Source: Syntrophales bacterium
GTDB lineage: Bacteria > Desulfobacterota > Syntrophia > Syntrophales > UBA5619
Reading direction: 5' to 3'
Assembly: GCA_028712015.1 (NCBI GenBank)
Contig: JAQTRB010000025.1
Coordinates: 6,419 to 13,064, forward strand
DNA: 6,646 nt
In this document: positions 4,958-6,646 of the stretch, one piece after another
How positions within the stretch are numbered: the stretch's first letter is position 1
Layout of the letters: the number at the start of each line of letters is the position of its first letter
Position numbers and translations under genes: made by a program
Notes under the pieces: model-generated
What the model saw: only the letters and a program-made list of their open reading frames with translations
Told to the model about the DNA's origin: nothing
Databases searched by the model: none

Positions 4958-6646
4958 ATGAAACCGGTCGCGATCCGGACGGCTTTTATCCTCGGCGCGG
5001 GGCTGGGCACGCGCCTGCGCCCCTGGACGGAGAACTGCCCCAAGCCCCTGCTGCGCGTCGGCGACCGCCCGCTGATCACCTTTGCGATGGACCATTGCCA
5101 AACGGTGGGTGTGAAGCGGTTCGTCGTCAACACCCACCACTGCGCCGCCGAGTATAACAAGGCGTTCCCCGGCGGACACTGGCGGGGGACACCGATCCTC
5201 TTCCGCCAGGAACCGGTTCTCCTCGACACGGCCGGCGGGCTCAAGAACATCGAAGATCTTCTGAAAGACGACGATACGATCCTGGTCTACAACGGCGATA
5301 TCCTCTCCGATCTTCCGCTGTCTCCACTTGTCGCCGCCCACTCAGCGGGCGGCCGCGAGGTTACGCTCGCCCTCAGGAGCGACGGCCCCCTCCGGAACGT
5401 CTGCCTCGACGCGCAGGGCGCGATCTGCGACTTGCGCGACCTCCTCGGGAATCCCGGCATCCGGCGTTGCCTTTTCACGGGAATCTATATCATGGAGAAG
5501 CGATTCCTCCGAAGGCTGACACCGGGGAAAATCGAGTCCATCGTTCCGGTCTTCGCGGAAATGATCCGGAAGACGCCCGGTTCGGTAGGCTCCGTCGTCA
5601 TCGACGCGGGAAGCTGGGAGGATGTGGGTGACAAGGAGAAGTACGAGCGGATCAGAGTCGACGGCCTGCCGCTCGGCTACGAAGGAGCTGCCGGGGACGC
5701 AACGCCCCCGACCGTTTTGGCCGTTTCGGACGGCCGGCGACGGAACATCAGCGCGGAAGAATCCGCCTTTATTTGCCGGACGCTGGGCCTCCCCGCCGGT
5801 GCGCGGGCAGAGCTGGAGCCCATCGGGAAAGGCGGGTCGGACCGGAACTATTTCCGTGTTTCCACGGCCGGCGAAAAACCCGTAATCCTGATGCGCTATG
5901 GCCGGATGTACGAGGAGAACAACCTTTATGCGGCGGCGGCCTCCTTTCTCCGGGGGATTGGCGTGAGCGTCCCTGAGATCCATGGCCATGACCCGGAGCG
6001 TCGCCTGATCCTGATGGAGGATTTGGGGAATCGGGACCTCTACACGTTCCGTGATGTCCGGTGGGAAGTCCGTCGTGGCCTCTACGAAAAGACCCTCGCG
6101 CACGCCGCAAAACTGCATGCGTTTTCACCGGATCGACTCCCTGCCGGACTCCGGCTGATGCCGGGCTTCGATGAAGAACTCTATCGTTGGGAGCGGGAAT
6201 ACTTCCGGAAGCAGTGCGTCCGCAATGCCTGCGGAATCGTACTCGAGAAGGGAGAAAACGAGGCCCTGGAGAAGGAGCTTTCGACTCTCGCCGGGCGATT
6301 GATCTCGACGACTTCCGGCATGGTCCACCGCGATCTCCAGTCGCAGAATGTGATGATCCGCGGCGGGGAGCCGGTCCTGATCGACTTCCAGGGGATGCGA
6401 TCCGGGAATCCCTTTTACGACCTCGGATCGCTTCTCCGGGATCCCTACGTCTCGTTTTCCGAGGAGGAGCGGGAGGAACTGCTTCGATTCTATTATGAAA
6501 TCTCCGGTTTTCCTTCCCCTTGGGAGGCGTTCCGCGAGCTGTTCTTGCTTGCCTCCGCCCAACGGTTGATGCAGGCCCTCGGCGCTTACGGGTTTCTCGG
6601 CCTGAAGCGAGGGAAACCCCATTTTCTCGCCCATATCCGCCCCGCG
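4958..6646 (+). CDS. murU-amgK: Fused MurNAc-1-phosphate uridylyltransferase (MurU-type) and N-acetylmuramate/N-acetylglucosamine kinase (AmgK-type), 3' end outside window
   Basis: One frame stays open from 4958 to the last base (563 residues). Residues 1 to about 230 form a sugar-1-phosphate nucleotidyltransferase: GAGLGTRLRP (13-22), PKPLL with Lys29, YNGD with the likely metal ligand Asp114, and DAGSWEDVGD (216-225). After a linker of about 50 residues comes an aminoglycoside-phosphotransferase-like kinase: GGSDRNYFRV (292-301), MEDLG (Glu354, Asp355), the HRDLQSQN catalytic motif (His457, Asp459, Asn464), and DFQ with Asp476 followed by YDLGSLLRDPYV, a stretch strongly like AmgK. In pseudomonads AmgK phosphorylates the anomeric carbon of MurNAc or GlcNAc, and a separate MurU makes UDP-MurNAc; this bypasses MurA and the fosfomycin target. 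Here both steps appear in one polypeptide, second step first. The end of the kinase, perhaps some tens of residues, is cut off. It could act on another sugar, but the ampG neighbour favours MurNAc. Confidence 0.9.
   Translation, partial: MKPVAIRTAFILGAGLGTRLRPWTENCPKPLLRVGDRPLITFAMDHCQTVGVKRFVVNTHHCAAEYNKAFPGGHWRGTPILFRQEPVLLDTAGGLKNIEDLLKDDDTILVYNGDILSDLPLSPLVAAHSAGGREVTLALRSDGPLRNVCLDAQGAICDLRDLLGNPGIRRCLFTGIYIMEKRFLRRLTPGKIESIVPVFAEMIRKTPGSVGSVVIDAGSWEDVGDKEKYERIRVDGLPLGYEGAAGDATPPTVLAVSDGRRRNISAEESAFICRTLGLPAGARAELEPIGKGGSDRNYFRVSTAGEKPVILMRYGRMYEENNLYAAAASFLRGIGVSVPEIHGHDPERRLILMEDLGNRDLYTFRDVRWEVRRGLYEKTLAHAAKLHAFSPDRLPAGLRLMPGFDEELYRWEREYFRKQCVRNACGIVLEKGENEALEKELSTLAGRLISTTSGMVHRDLQSQNVMIRGGEPVLIDFQGMRSGNPFYDLGSLLRDPYVSFSEEEREELLRFYYEISGFPSPWEAFRELFLLASAQRLMQALGAYGFLGLKRGKPHFLAHIRPA

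Noticed and set aside
5342..6118. 258-residue open frame on the minus strand inside the murU-amgK gene
   Set aside because: It lies wholly antisense to conserved kinase and transferase motifs, and no recognisable domain was found.
1..6646. CRISPR arrays, tRNA or rRNA genes, insertion sequences, attachment sites
   Set aside because: No spaced direct repeats, cloverleaf, transposase motif or terminal inverted repeats were seen on reading both strands.

Overview
The window is GC-rich DNA (roughly 60% by eye) with tightly packed genes, good Shine-Dalgarno sites and Gram-negative peptidoglycan-recycling functions. The first gene is a tungsten-type aldehyde ferredoxin oxidoreductase (AOR) family enzyme, which points to an anaerobe. 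Together with the SpoIID/LytB-type protein, this suggests a deltaproteobacterial or Desulfobacterota-like organism. That placement is an inference; no rRNA or tRNA gene is present to confirm it.

Layout. (1) Positions 2-1742, + strand: the C-terminal part of an AOR family tungsten/molybdopterin enzyme, entering from upstream of the window, then after 1 nt a 75-residue MoaD/ThiS-like protein ending in Gly-Gly. (2) Positions 1752-2033, - strand: PpnP, the small cupin-like nucleoside phosphorylase, convergent with the MoaD-like gene and only 9 bp from it. (3) Positions 2034-2284: a 251-bp divergent intergenic region. Each strand carries a perfect TTGACA -35 box with a 17-nt spacer to a weaker -10 box, and a perfect 14-bp palindrome lies between the two promoters. 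(4) Positions 2285-6646, + strand: an apparent operon of a SpoIID/LytB-domain protein, an AmpG-like muropeptide permease, and one continuous open frame that joins a MurU-type nucleotidyltransferase to an AmgK-type sugar kinase. This last frame runs off the right edge.

The third block reads as a cell-wall recycling unit. AmpG would bring anhydro-muropeptides into the cytoplasm. After trimming by enzymes not seen here, the C-terminal kinase domain would make MurNAc-1-phosphate (or GlcNAc-1-phosphate) and the N-terminal domain would convert it to UDP-MurNAc, re-entering peptidoglycan synthesis downstream of MurA. The least ordinary features are the MurU-AmgK fusion, the SpoIID-like protein with no room for a signal peptide, and the palindrome between the two divergent promoters.
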